Positions 1-8,376 of a DNA stretch of 64,000 bases are shown in pieces. A program made the position numbers and the translations under genes. Source of the stretch: Phytohabitans suffuscus (lineage in GTDB: Bacteria > Actinomycetota > Actinomycetes > Mycobacteriales > Micromonosporaceae); assembly GCF_011764565.1 (NCBI RefSeq), contig NZ_AP022871.1, positions 1,550,001-1,614,000 on the forward strand. Direction: 5' to 3'. Each line of letters begins with the position of its first letter. Within the stretch, counting starts at the first letter, position 1. The notes beneath the pieces were generated by a model, which saw only the letters and a program-made list of their open reading frames with translations, was not told the DNA's origin and did not search any database.

Positions 1-322
1 CTTACAGCCGGGCGATCATGTACGCTCCCGGCCTACACTCTGGCCGGAAGACCGAATACCCCAGTGATACGGGACGGTAGTTAACGTTCTGGGCTGGCTC
101 AAGGCAAGCACCCCTGCCGAGGGACCGGCTTAAGCCCACGCTGCATCGCCTCGGGATGTCGCGGCGGCGGGATTCCCGGCGTGGAGCAGCGCAAACCGAT
201 CTGTGGGGCAACACGTTCGTTTATCCGCCGCGGATGACCGGCTCAACGAGATTTAAGGACCCGCTAAGAGTGTCGTGCCCGGAGACGCTTGACCCGCGCT
301 TTCGTTGGGTAAGTGCGCGGTC
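1..322. other. left edge, no supported gene
   Basis: I see no reading frame here with actinobacterial codon bias and no RNA gene. It is presumably the upstream region of the DUF3040 gene or the end of a gene outside the window. Confidence 0.4.
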
Positions 323-574
323 ATGCTCAGCAGCGACGAACGGCGCCGGCTCGATGAGATGGCGCAACACCTTCGTACCACAGACCCGGACTTCGTCGCC
401 CGCATGGGCGACCAGAAGAAGTCCCGCAGGGGTCGCGTGCTCTTCGCGGCCAGCGCCCTGCTCTGGGCCACGGTGCCGGCACTCGCGTTCATCGGTGGGT
501 GGGTCGCGGCCATGGTCTCCGCCGCGGTACTCGTGGTCGCCGGGGTCCTGCTCCTGAAAGCCCGGCAGTGGTGA
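323..574 (+). CDS. DUF3040 family small membrane protein
   Basis: This 83-residue protein begins with the acidic/basic DUF3040 motif (MLSSDERRRLDEMAQHL), has a basic linker, and ends in two hydrophobic segments at roughly residues 37-55 and 58-77. That is the usual DUF3040 layout: a short cytoplasmic N-terminus and a two-helix hairpin in the membrane. The ATG at 323 is preferred over an in-frame TTG at 305 because DUF3040 proteins start with this motif. The cellular role of the family is unknown. It ends 6 bp before the convergent ligase gene. Confidence 0.75.
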   Translation: MLSSDERRRLDEMAQHLRTTDPDFVARMGDQKKSRRGRVLFAASALLWATVPALAFIGGWVAAMVSAAVLVVAGVLLLKARQW

Positions 575-580
575 ACCGCC

Positions 581-1903
581 CTAGGCCGGCACGCGGCCTG
601 CCGCGACAAGGGCGGCGGGCCGCTCCCGCATCGGCCCGGTCCAGTCCGAGACCGCCCGCTCGGCGAAGGTGACCCCACCGCGCACCACGTCGCCGAGCGG
701 ATCGAGCAGGTGCTCCACGCCGGGCGCCTCCACGCCCGCGCGCACCCGCGCCAGCAAACCCTGGCGAGCGAGGCCGAGCAGCGCCTCCGCGGTCGCGCCG
801 ACCGACCTGTCGCCCACCATCGCGTCGAGACCCTTGACGGCCACGTCCTCCGACGCCTGCGCCAGGTCCGCGGCGGTGAGCCCGTCGAGCAACGCCAGCG
901 CCGCCCGCCGGGCCGGCGGGTCGTAGGCCAGCCCCACGCAGAACGCCGGGGCCGCCGCGAACGCCTCCCACGGCAACCCGTCGAACGCCCGCATCTCCAA
1001 CGTGTGCCGCGCCCGCACCTGCGGCCACACCTGGGAGAGGTGGCCACGCCAGTCGTCCAGCCCCGGCGTAGTGCCGTCACCGAAGCCGTGCTCGACAAGC
1101 TCGCGGAACGGCCGCTCCGGCCCGGGCACGTAGCCGTCGCCCACCCGCCGGTAGATCATCGGCAGGGCGCTCCCCCACTCGACCACGTCGGCGGCGGACA
1201 CGTCCGGCCGCACCGCGAAACCCAGTACGCCGCAACGCCTCGGGTCGACGAACCCCCACATCTGCATGCGCCGGGAGAGCACCCCCGTCGGCCGCCCCTC
1301 TTCGATCGGCGAGTTGACGAAGAGTGCCGCCGCGATCGGCGCCGCCTTCACCAGCAGGGACAGCTTTTCCCGGAAGTCCTCGGGTGAGAGATAGTCCACT
1401 GTGGTCTGTGTGGAGAGGGTCAGGCCCATCACGTTCTCCGCGTACGCCGCGGCGGCGCCCAGCCCCCGGAAGTAGCGGCGCATGATGTCGATCCGCGGCT
1501 TCGGCGCCCACGGGATCCGCTCCCGCGGCGTGAAGGGCACGAGCCCGCCCGGCAGCAACGCCAGCCCGGACCGCGCGGCCAGCGAGGCGATCACCCCGAG
1601 ATCGCGCCGCGCGGTCGCGACAAGCGCGCTGATCGACTGGTACGGCGGCGACGAGTACTCGATCGCGCCACCCAGCTCCAGCGACAGCTGCGCGCCGTGC
1701 GCAAGCTGCACGCCGACCAGCGCCTCCCCCTCGACGATCGGCTCGGCGCCCAGCTCGCGCCGCACGCGGTCGAGCAAGGACCGCGAGCCGCACGGGCCGT
1801 CGTAGGGTGCGCTCTGCCCGACCCGCTCGTCGACGAGGCCGCACTCGACCTCGATCCCGATCCGCTCCTGCGCCGCCGGTGTGAACAGGCCCTCAAGCAA
1901 CAC
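581..1903 (-). CDS. glutamate-cysteine ligase family protein (EgtA-like)
   Basis: This 440-residue protein resembles the GCS2/plant-type glutamate-cysteine ligases. It has an N-terminal GIEVECGL strand, a central GAQLSLELGGAIEYSS segment matching the substrate-binding part of the family, and an RYFRGLG helix. In actinomycetes such enzymes (EgtA) join glutamate and cysteine with ATP for ergothioneine synthesis. No other egt gene is visible nearby, so the pathway role is inferred. The GTG start at 1903 was chosen because GGGGAGG lies 5-6 bases upstream; the frame stays open further upstream without protein-like sequence. Confidence 0.7.
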   Translation of the reverse strand: MLLEGLFTPAAQERIGIEVECGLVDERVGQSAPYDGPCGSRSLLDRVRRELGAEPIVEGEALVGVQLAHGAQLSLELGGAIEYSSPPYQSISALVATARRDLGVIASLAARSGLALLPGGLVPFTPRERIPWAPKPRIDIMRRYFRGLGAAAAYAENVMGLTLSTQTTVDYLSPEDFREKLSLLVKAAPIAAALFVNSPIEEGRPTGVLSRRMQMWGFVDPRRCGVLGFAVRPDVSAADVVEWGSALPMIYRRVGDGYVPGPERPFRELVEHGFGDGTTPGLDDWRGHLSQVWPQVRARHTLEMRAFDGLPWEAFAAAPAFCVGLAYDPPARRAALALLDGLTAADLAQASEDVAVKGLDAMVGDRSVGATAEALLGLARQGLLARVRAGVEAPGVEHLLDPLGDVVRGGVTFAERAVSDWTGPMRERPAALVAAGRVPA

Positions 1904-2108
1904 CTTCGCCTCCCCACAGCGCGGTAACCACCCGTAACTACACGACCACACAGCAAACCTTGGAGCAAGGCCGCCCATCGACTGGCATAAGAAAGTGCCT
2001 TGTGCAGATATGCATAGGCAGCTTGCTTGTCGCTGTGGGCTACCGTCAGATTGACAGTTGAAGAACGCATCTCCACGCGATCTCCCCACGAGGCAAGGAA
2101 GATCTGTT

Positions 2109-2690
2109 ATGGACGTCGAGCGCGGCAGTCGTTTGCCGTCGGCGGGCCCCAGCTCACGGGACATCTTCGTGATCCATGGCCGGGACGAGCAGGTGAGAGA
2201 GCCCTTCTTCGAGTTCCTCCGAGCCGTCGACCTGCGCCCCCTCGAATGGGAGGCCCTCGTCTCGGGCACCGGTCGCACGTCGCCGTCACTGCTCGACGTC
2301 GTCGAGACGGCATTGGCACGAGCGGGCGCCGTCGTCGCCCTCCTGACACCGGACGACATCGTCCAGCTCCATCCGTCGCTGCACCAGACGGGAGAACGGA
2401 CAGTCGAGACCAAGCCGTCGTTACAGCCCCGCCCCAACGTCCTGGTCGAGCTAGGCATGGCATTGGGAATCTGCCGCGACCGCACGATCATCGTGGAGAT
2501 CGGCGATCTGCGCCCCGTGGCCGACCTCGGCGGGATCAACGTCATCCGCTTCGACGGCACCGAGCACACCCTGGGAAAGCTGGTCCAACGCCTGCGCAGC
2601 GCCGGCTGCCCGGTGGACGAAGGCGGCAACGACTGGCGCAGCCGGCGCCGCTTCGCCAACCTCGAAGCCTTTGGCCGCAAACCGGAGTGA
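2109..2690 (+). CDS. TIR-like nucleotide-binding protein (CAP12/PycTIR type), candidate defence gene
   Basis: This 193-residue protein has the hallmarks of the TIR-like family PF10137 found in CBASS and Pycsar NADases. IFVIHGRD lies at residues 19-26, an ALLTPDD strand near 77-83, and RPNVLVELGMALG at 108-120. Glu114 sits where the catalytic glutamate of TIR NADases lies, and an INVIRFDG strand follows. Such proteins cleave NAD+ or make ADP-ribose signals. No nucleotide cyclase or CD-NTase is adjacent. The convergent neighbour 15 bp away is a membrane-anchored macro protein, which suggests a Thoeris-like sensor/effector pair. The ATG at 2109 has AAGGAAG upstream. The family call is firm; substrate and role are inference. 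Confidence 0.8.
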   Translation: MDVERGSRLPSAGPSSRDIFVIHGRDEQVREPFFEFLRAVDLRPLEWEALVSGTGRTSPSLLDVVETALARAGAVVALLTPDDIVQLHPSLHQTGERTVETKPSLQPRPNVLVELGMALGICRDRTIIVEIGDLRPVADLGGINVIRFDGTEHTLGKLVQRLRSAGCPVDEGGNDWRSRRRFANLEAFGRKPE

Positions 2691-2705
2691 GCCGCCGGCG
2701 AACGG

Positions 2706-3575
2706 TCACAGGGTGCGTAGAAACGCCTCCACTTCGAGCATATCGATCAGCTCGAGATCCGCCGGCCAGATGACTATCCGCAGCTCGCGGCAGACCACGC
2801 CCTGACGCGAGCGCGCGAGGAACGACAGCAGGATCATCCGCAGGAGGTTCTGGCGTTCGAGCATGTCGACTCGGGCCAGCCCGGAACCGATCAGGGGAAT
2901 CGCGACGCGACCATGCTGAGCGTGCGAGTAGATGGCATCCCACAAGGTCCCGAGGCTCATCCAGATGTCGTCGACGCTGGACCTGGCGACGAAGTCGTTG
3001 CCCATCCGGCTGTAGGCGACGGCGAACACCAGCCGCGGCGGCTTGCCGATGACCGCGACCGTTCCGATGCGGAAACGGCGCAGCTTTCCATGAGCCTTTC
3101 GGCCGCGGCTCTCGATCTCGTGTGGCGTGTGCCGGCTCAGCGCCGCGCTGATCTCCCTGTCGAGACGGCGCCGATCGCCGCCGTAGCGCCGCTCCGCGAG
3201 CTGGCCCTGCACACTGTGCCGGCTGATCACCCGGTTGCCGGTGGTTGAGGTGTCGAACGTGTCCGTGAAGCCCACGACGATGTGGCCGTCCTGCTGGAAG
3301 AGGTCGCCCACGACGACGGTCACGGCGATCTCCGGCTGCTTGAACTCGCGCCGTATCCGCCCACTCGGATAGGCCCTGGCCAGTCCTCCGCCGACGCAGA
3401 GCACGAAGGCGGAGAGTGTCACGAGGCCCGGCCTGGAGATCAACGACGGAAACAGCTGTCCGACGAACTGGACGACGGCAGAGATGAGACCGAAGGCCGC
3501 CAAGAAGCTAGAAAGGAAGATCCGCATGCCTCGCCATGTCGCGAAGACCAGCTTCAGGCCATATCGCAGGGACAC
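2706..3575 (-). CDS. two-helix membrane protein with ThsA-type macro domain
   Basis: This 289-residue protein has two hydrophobic helices (about residues 18-45 and 48-70), then a soluble domain of about 200 residues beginning VTVVVGDLFQQDGHIVVGF. DTFDTS and the SVQGQL segment follow, and later IPLIGSGLARV. This pattern matches the macro domain of Thoeris ThsA (PF20016, formerly DUF6430). In type II Thoeris a TM-macro ThsA is switched on by an ADP-ribose derivative made by a TIR protein and attacks the membrane. Here a TIR-like gene converges on it. It lies 12 bp behind a DUF397 gene on the same strand. GTG 3575 is the longest plausible start; ATG 3527 is an alternative but would trim the first helix. 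Confidence 0.75.
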   Translation of the reverse strand: MSLRYGLKLVFATWRGMRIFLSSFLAAFGLISAVVQFVGQLFPSLISRPGLVTLSAFVLCVGGGLARAYPSGRIRREFKQPEIAVTVVVGDLFQQDGHIVVGFTDTFDTSTTGNRVISRHSVQGQLAERRYGGDRRRLDREISAALSRHTPHEIESRGRKAHGKLRRFRIGTVAVIGKPPRLVFAVAYSRMGNDFVARSSVDDIWMSLGTLWDAIYSHAQHGRVAIPLIGSGLARVDMLERQNLLRMILLSFLARSRQGVVCRELRIVIWPADLELIDMLEVEAFLRTL

Positions 3576-3587
3576 GACACACCCGGC

Positions 3588-3791
3588 TCAGCCAGGATTT
3601 TCCACGCTCGGTGGATCGGTGACGAAGGCCCGCCAGGCGCTGCGGGTGAACGTGAGGGCTGGACCGGTCGGGTCTCTGGAGTCACGGACAAAGACCAGCT
3701 CGGGCGCTCGGGCTATCTCGACGCAACTGCCAGAATCGCCGCTCAGGGAGCTTTTGGTCCAGGCGAGCAGAGCCATGTCGGGTTTCGTCAT
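3588..3791 (-). CDS. DUF397 domain protein
   Basis: This short protein (about 67 residues) contains the diagnostic DUF397 pattern: WTKSSLSGDSGSCVEIA, then VFVRDSRDPTGPALTF and a final SAWRAFV. DUF397 proteins are small partners of XRE-DUF5753 regulators in actinomycetes, and the two are usually adjacent. Here the regulator starts at 4070 in the opposite direction. The start is uncertain: ATG 3791 puts the WxKSS motif near the N-terminus as usual, while 3818 and 3776 are possible. Translation runs 12 bp into the TM-macro gene, so the two are probably co-transcribed. Confidence 0.75.
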   Translation of the reverse strand: MTKPDMALLAWTKSSLSGDSGSCVEIARAPELVFVRDSRDPTGPALTFTRSAWRAFVTDPPSVENPG

Positions 3792-4069
3792 TGGCGGCGG
3801 GCACCTTCCGTAGGCCATCGAGGTCTCGGATACGTGTCGGCGTCCACGGCGGATGCGACGTCGATCTCGCTGCCCGAGCCGACAACGCGATCGCCGAGGG
3901 CCGCACATGCAGTCCGATCAATAGGGGGTTTGTCGATAGTACGGCAAGGTAACCCCAGGTAGCGAGGCGTTCTCACAATGTTAGCGTCAAACGCCACATG
4001 CGAATTGCGTTAGGCTGACCGCCACTTGCGATCGGACGCAACCAAGATCATAGGAAGGACCGCCGAGAG

Positions 4070-4939
4070 ATGTCATCAGGACCTGGGCCGACGACCACCC
4101 GCCGCAGGCTCCGTGCGGAGTTGCGCAAGCTGCGCATCGCGGCGGCGCTGTCGGTCGAAACGGTCGTGAGCGAGGCAGAATGGTCGACATCGAAACTGGT
4201 GCGGATCGAAAACGGTCAGGTCGGTATTTCCAAGGCAGATCTGAGTGAGCTGTTACGCATTTATGGCACGACGGACCAGAATTACATCGACGAGCTCCAG
4301 GAGCTGGCCCGCGTCTCGCGCCAGCGCATGTGGTGGAGCGAATTCCAGCGCTTTCTTCCCGCCACATACCAGGAGTTCATCGGCGCGGAGTTCGACGCCA
4401 GCCGGATCCGCTACATACAGCCGCTGATCGTTCCGGGGATCCTGCAGATCGCATCCTATGCGGAGACGATCAACGTCGCCACGACACCCGGTACCGCCGA
4501 TCCCGAGGTGACGCAGAAGCGGGTAGAGGCGCGGATGCGCCGCCAGACCGAGCTGTTCCAGCGACGCGGTTCGGTAGAGATCATCGCTGTGCTCGACGAG
4601 GCGGTCCTGCGCCGCCCGGTCGGTGGCGCGGAGACGATGCGGCAGCAGCTCGACCACCTCGCCCGGATAGCGGAGGAGGAGGCGATCACGCTCGTGGTGC
4701 TCCCGTTCTCGGTCGGCCCGCATCTGGGCATGTTGGGACCGTTCACGCTCCTGGAGTACGAGGACCCGCAGGACGCCGACATCGTCTACCTGGAGAACGC
4801 GAACGCCGGGCTCATCCTGCGTGACCAGGCCGCCGTCGTCGACGCCTACCGGGAGGCGACCCACCGGATGGTCGAGGTGGGCCTGCGCAACCGCGCCGCC
4901 GTCGACTTCATCCGGCAGGCACGCAAGAGGTTCGCCTGA
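4070..4939 (+). CDS. XRE-family regulator with DUF5753
   Basis: This 289-residue protein has an N-terminal Cro/C1-type helix-turn-helix at about residues 8-70, with a SKLVRIENG recognition region. A DUF5753 ligand or partner-binding domain follows, recognisable by YIQPLIVPGILQ and later LDEAVLRRPVGG, VVLPFSVG and a YLENA strand. Such proteins regulate development and antibiotic genes in streptomycetes and work with a DUF397 partner, here divergent at 3588-3791. The start has GGAAGG about 15 bases upstream. The roughly 280-bp intergenic region should hold divergent promoters for both operons, including the macro gene. Confidence 0.85.
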   Translation: MSSGPGPTTTRRRLRAELRKLRIAAALSVETVVSEAEWSTSKLVRIENGQVGISKADLSELLRIYGTTDQNYIDELQELARVSRQRMWWSEFQRFLPATYQEFIGAEFDASRIRYIQPLIVPGILQIASYAETINVATTPGTADPEVTQKRVEARMRRQTELFQRRGSVEIIAVLDEAVLRRPVGGAETMRQQLDHLARIAEEEAITLVVLPFSVGPHLGMLGPFTLLEYEDPQDADIVYLENANAGLILRDQAAVVDAYREATHRMVEVGLRNRAAVDFIRQARKRFA

Positions 4940-5071
4940 GCCGGCTCCACGACGCCCGGTTCGCGGCAAGGAGTCTCGTAGCCTGCGGGTTGGCGGTGTC
5001 CGGTGCCGGGCGGCGGCTCCGACGTCTCCCGTGACGGCGCCGGTGGGGCGCCGGACGGAGAGGAGCGCAGG

Positions 5072-5497
5072 GTGAAGTACCTGATCATGCTGATGGGTTC
5101 GCAGCGGGACTACGACATGATCTCCGGCAAGGCGGTGGGCGACGCCCCGGCGTGGACGCCGGAGGAGATCGGCGCGATGCACGAGTTCATGGTGAAGTGG
5201 AACGGCGAGCTCGTGGAGTCCGGGGAGTTCGTCGACGCGCGCGGTCTCACCGCCCCCGTGCTCGCCCGACGGGTGTCGCTGCGGGACGGCGTGCCGGTGG
5301 TGACCGACGGGCCGTACGCGGAGACGCAGGAGGTGCTCGCCGGCTACACGATCGTCGAGTGCGAGAGCTTCGACCGGGCCACCGAGATCGCGGCCAAGCT
5401 GTCGCAGACGCCGCACCCGGAGCACGCCGAACTCACCACCGAGTGGTACGTCGACATCCGCCCGATCGTGGACCGCTTCGACGAGTTGGAGCTCTGA
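5072..5497 (+). CDS. YCII family protein
   Basis: This 141-residue protein has the YCII fold pattern: MKYLIMLMGS at the N-terminus, EEIGAMHEFM, a VVTDGPYAETQEVLAGYTIVE core and a GRID-like helix near ATEIAAKL. The family belongs to the DGPF/YCII superfamily, which often accompanies ECF sigma factors and may sense or modify a ligand. The sigma factor gene follows within 8 bp, so the pair forms one transcription unit. The GTG start at 5072 has GGAGAGGAG about 10 bases upstream. Confidence 0.85.
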   Translation: MKYLIMLMGSQRDYDMISGKAVGDAPAWTPEEIGAMHEFMVKWNGELVESGEFVDARGLTAPVLARRVSLRDGVPVVTDGPYAETQEVLAGYTIVECESFDRATEIAAKLSQTPHPEHAELTTEWYVDIRPIVDRFDELEL

Positions 5498-5505
5498 GCG
5501 GCGCC

Positions 5506-6744
5506 GTGCCGGACACCGAGGTCGAGGATCTGCTGCGCACCCTCGCGCCGCAGGTCCTCGGCGCGGTCGTGCGGCGGTACGGGCACTTCGACACCGCCGA
5601 GGACGCCGTGCAGGAGGCGCTGCTCGCGGCCGCGCTGCAGTGGCCGGAGGAGGGTGTGCCGGACAGCCCGCGCGGCTGGCTGATCACCGTCGCCGCGCGG
5701 CGCCTCACCGATCTGCTCCGCAGCGAGCAGGCCCGGCAGCGGCGCGAGGACACGGTCGCCCAGTGGGTGCTGCCGGAGCAGTGGCTGGCGCCCGCCGCGG
5801 ACCGGCCGGCGTCCGACTCCGACGACACGCTGATCCTGCTCTTCATGTGCTGCCACCCCGCGCTCACACCGGCCGGCCAGATCGCGCTGACGCTGCGCGC
5901 GGTCGGCGGCCTGACGACCGCGGAGATCGCACGCGCGTTCCTGGTGCCGGAGGGGACGATGACCCGGCGGATCACCCGGGCCAAGCAGAGCATCCAGCAC
6001 AGCGGCATCCCCTTCGGGATGCCGAAACCCGAGGACCGCGCCGCGCGCCTGGCCGCCGTCCTGCACGTCGTCTATCTGATCTTCAATGAGGGGTACGCGA
6101 GCACGTCCGGCCCGGCGCTGCAGCGCGCGGAGCTGGCCACCGAGGCGATCCGGCTGGCCCGCATGGTGCACCGGCTGCTGCCCGACGACACCGAGGTGGC
6201 CGGCCTCCTCGCGCTGATGCTGCTGACCGACGCGCGGCGGCCGGCGCGCACCGGGCCGGACGGCGAGTTGGTCCCGATGGCCGAGCAGGACCGGAGCCGG
6301 TGGAACGCGGCGTACATCGCCGAGGGTGTCGCGCTGATCAGCGCCACGCTGCCGAAGGGGTCGCCCGGCCCGTACCAGATCCAGGCGGCGATCGCCGCGG
6401 TCCACGACGAGGCCCCGAGCGCGGAGGTCACGGACTGGCCGCAGATCCTCGCCCTGTACGAGGTGCTCATGCGGACGTCGGACAACCCGGTGGTCGCGCT
6501 CAACCACACCGTCGCGGTGGCCATGGTGCGCGGCGCGCGGGCCGGCCTCGACCTGCTCGGCGCGCTGGAGGCCGACGACCGGATCGCGCGTGACCACCGG
6601 CTGCACGCCGTTCGGGCGCACCTGCTGGAGATGGCCGGCGAGCGGGTGGCCGCGCGGGCGGCGTACGAGCTGGCCGCCACGCGCACCGCGAGCCTGCCGC
6701 AGCGGCGGTACCTCAACTCCCGCGCCGCGCGCCTGGCGGACTGA
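5506..6744 (+). CDS. ECF RNA polymerase sigma factor, ECF42-like (C-terminal DUF6596)
   Basis: This roughly 412-residue sigma factor carries region 2 (EDLLRTLAPQVLGAVVRRYG, then the AEDAVQEAL core) and region 4 (PEGTMTRRITRAK). A long C-terminal extension follows with VVYLIFNEGY and repeated helical segments (DUF6596, TPR-like). This architecture and the upstream YCII gene are typical of the ECF42 group, which lacks a classical anti-sigma factor and uses its extension for control. The start is uncertain: GTG 5506 fits the family N-terminus but has no clear ribosome site, so translation may be coupled to the YCII stop at 5497. Confidence 0.85.
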   Translation: MPDTEVEDLLRTLAPQVLGAVVRRYGHFDTAEDAVQEALLAAALQWPEEGVPDSPRGWLITVAARRLTDLLRSEQARQRREDTVAQWVLPEQWLAPAADRPASDSDDTLILLFMCCHPALTPAGQIALTLRAVGGLTTAEIARAFLVPEGTMTRRITRAKQSIQHSGIPFGMPKPEDRAARLAAVLHVVYLIFNEGYASTSGPALQRAELATEAIRLARMVHRLLPDDTEVAGLLALMLLTDARRPARTGPDGELVPMAEQDRSRWNAAYIAEGVALISATLPKGSPGPYQIQAAIAAVHDEAPSAEVTDWPQILALYEVLMRTSDNPVVALNHTVAVAMVRGARAGLDLLGALEADDRIARDHRLHAVRAHLLEMAGERVAARAAYELAATRTASLPQRRYLNSRAARLAD

Positions 6745-6817
6745 GCCGCTCGCGGATCCCGCGGCGAAGAGGCGACCCGGCCGCATGACCCGGCCGCCAC
6801 GGGGAAATGGCGCTCGC

Positions 6818-7222
6818 ATGACCACCACGCTCTCCATGTTGGAGACCCATCCGCGGCGGGCGGACGTCGACCGCACCCGCCTGGCCGCGGCGATCGACTC
6901 GCTCAACGCGTGCGCGGAGACGTGTACCGCGTGCGCCGACGCGTGCCTCAGCGAAGACGCCGTCGCGGAGCTGACCCGCTGCATCGCGCTCAACCTCAAC
7001 TGCGCCGACATCTGCCTCGCCACGGCCCGCATGCTCTCCCGCCACGCCGGCGAGGACGGCGCGATAAGCCGCTCGATGCTGGAGGCGTGCGCCACCGTCT
7101 GCCGCGCCTGCGCCGAGGAGTGCGCCCGGCACGCGGAGCGGCAGCAGCACTGCCGGGTATGCGCGGAGGCGTGCCGCTCGTGCGAGCGGGTCTGCCGGGA
7201 CCTGGTGGTCGCGCTGCGCTGA
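6818..7222 (+). CDS. cysteine-rich four-helix bundle protein (Csp-like copper storage family, DUF326)
   Basis: This 134-residue protein has regularly spaced cysteine pairs: CAETCTACADACL, CADICLATA, CATVCRACAEECARH, CRVCAEACRSCERVC. This is the pattern of Csp-type four-helix bundles that bind Cu(I) ions in the bundle core. No twin-arginine or Sec signal is visible, so a cytosolic (Csp3-like) location is likely. ATG 6818 precedes the first conserved residues; an earlier ATG at 6785 adds an arginine-rich stretch of unlikely relevance. Metal binding is inferred from the family. Confidence 0.8.
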   Translation: MTTTLSMLETHPRRADVDRTRLAAAIDSLNACAETCTACADACLSEDAVAELTRCIALNLNCADICLATARMLSRHAGEDGAISRSMLEACATVCRACAEECARHAERQQHCRVCAEACRSCERVCRDLVVALR

Positions 7223-7270
7223 CCGCCGCCCGCCCGTTTGCCGGCGGCGTGGGCGGGTAGCCCGTCCGGT

Positions 7271-7519
7271 ATGAGCGACGAGACCGATGGCGTCTGGCGG
7301 GACGAGGAGAGGCTGCCGCTGTCCGAGCTGACCCGGGCGATGGCGATGTCGCCCGAGGACGGGCAGGTCGACGACGAGACCGGAAACGACGTGGGGATGG
7401 TGCAGGCCGAGGAGGATCTCCAGCGGGAGGCCGACGACACCCGCGGCGACCCCGACCCGCACAGCGCCGCCGGCCGCGCGCTCCGCCCCGACTTCACCGG
7501 GCGCAGCGGCCCGCACTGA
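7271..7519 (+). CDS. small acidic hypothetical protein
   Basis: This 82-residue protein is hydrophilic and acidic, without membrane segments or cysteines. It contains PLSELTRAMAMSPEDG in the middle and ends GRALRPDFTGRSGPH. I do not recognise a family. Codon use in the third position is strongly GC, as expected for a real gene. The ATG at 7271 is preferred over an upstream in-frame ATG at 7238 because the latter lies immediately after the previous gene without extra conserved-looking sequence. Confidence 0.5.
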   Translation: MSDETDGVWRDEERLPLSELTRAMAMSPEDGQVDDETGNDVGMVQAEEDLQREADDTRGDPDPHSAAGRALRPDFTGRSGPH

Positions 7520-8017
7520 CCCGCGGCGGGGCGGAGACTGCCAGCTCCTGGCCCATGCGCGGCAGAATAAGAACCGCGTTTCCTGGTTCAGGAACCATCT
7601 GTGGTCATTCCGGCGGTTCGTCGCCGCGCCACACCCACGAGATCATGAACGACCGGCCGGGACGAGTAGCACGGAGTAACTACGCTCCGTAGCGGGCGCG
7701 ACCCTGGCGCTGGCGGTCGAGCCAGCGCTGGTGGCGCCGGACACGCAGCGCCTCTGCTGCGTACGAAAGTCGATGCCCCGGCAACGGTGGGATCCTGATG
7801 TGCGAATCTCCGCAGCCTGACTGCAGGTCGGTGTCGCGGTAGCCGTCGGGCACGGCACGCCCCGCAGCGCGCGGGCTGCGGACACCGGCGTTGCGGTGGC
7901 GTTCGTGCACGCGGCGCCGCGCCCGTCGTCCGTCATGTACGTATCCGCTGGTAAACAGCTCGCGGGCCGTACCGCTCGGTTGATCAAATCTGTCTGCGAC
8001 ACCTCGACTTGGCGTCC
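7520..8017. other. about 500 bp without a supported gene
   Basis: Frames on both strands here are short and rich in arginine, without recognisable domains. A small inverted repeat (TTCCTG, GTT, CAGGAA) lies near 7580. This may be the left margin of the island that ends at the tRNA-Val gene, but I could not find a copy of the tRNA end here. Confidence 0.35.
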
Positions 8018-8035
8018 GATAACGCGCGCGTTATC
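8018..8035. promoter_or_regulatory. 18-bp perfect palindrome, candidate HigBA operator
   Basis: GATAACGCGCGCGTTATC reads the same on both strands and ends 8 bp before the GTG of the toxin gene. Type II antitoxins with an XRE fold usually bind such palindromes over the promoter of their own operon. The binding itself is inferred. Confidence 0.65.
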
Positions 8036-8043
8036 ATCTAACG

Positions 8044-8376
8044 GTGGACTGGTCCGTCGTTCGACACCCGCAAGTCGATGATGACCTGGTCAACCTGCCA
8101 CCCGACGAGGTCGCGGCGATCATCAACGCGATGAAGAAGCTCGAAGCCATCGGGCCTACGCTGGGCTACCCGCACTCCAGCCAGGTGAAGGGCGCCGACG
8201 ACCTGCGGGAGTTGCGCCCACGGCAAGGCCGCAGCCCCTGGCGGGCGTTCTACCGGCAGATAGGCCAGCACCTCGTGATCGCGGCGATCGGACCAGAAGC
8301 AGAGCAGGACAAGAAGGGGTTCAAGCGGGCCATCAAGGTAGCCGAACAGCGACTGAGTGACCTGGGAGACGAGTGA
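8044..8376 (+). CDS. higB: type II toxin, HigB/RelE-like (phage-derived Gp49-like)
   Basis: This 110-residue protein has the HigB/Gp49-like pattern. An N-terminal helix pair is followed by LGYPHSSQVKGADDLRELRP, then WRAFYRQIG and a LVIAAIG strand, ending in a helical FKRAIKVAEQRL tail. Such toxins are ribosome-dependent or free mRNA interferases. The gene starts with GTG directly after an 18-bp palindrome. Its TGA (8374-8376) overlaps the antitoxin ATG at 8376, giving the toxin-first order typical of higBA. Toxicity is inferred from family. Confidence 0.8.
   Translation: MDWSVVRHPQVDDDLVNLPPDEVAAIINAMKKLEAIGPTLGYPHSSQVKGADDLRELRPRQGRSPWRAFYRQIGQHLVIAAIGPEAEQDKKGFKRAIKVAEQRLSDLGDE

Noticed and set aside
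2109..2690. CBASS or Pycsar system around the TIR-like gene
   Set aside because: No CD-NTase or nucleotide cyclase gene lies next to it; the adjacent macro protein supports a Thoeris-like reading instead.
7643..8002. Leftward frames of 76-119 codons between the acidic protein and higB
   Set aside because: Arginine- and alanine-rich composition typical of shadow frames, no domain, no ribosome site.
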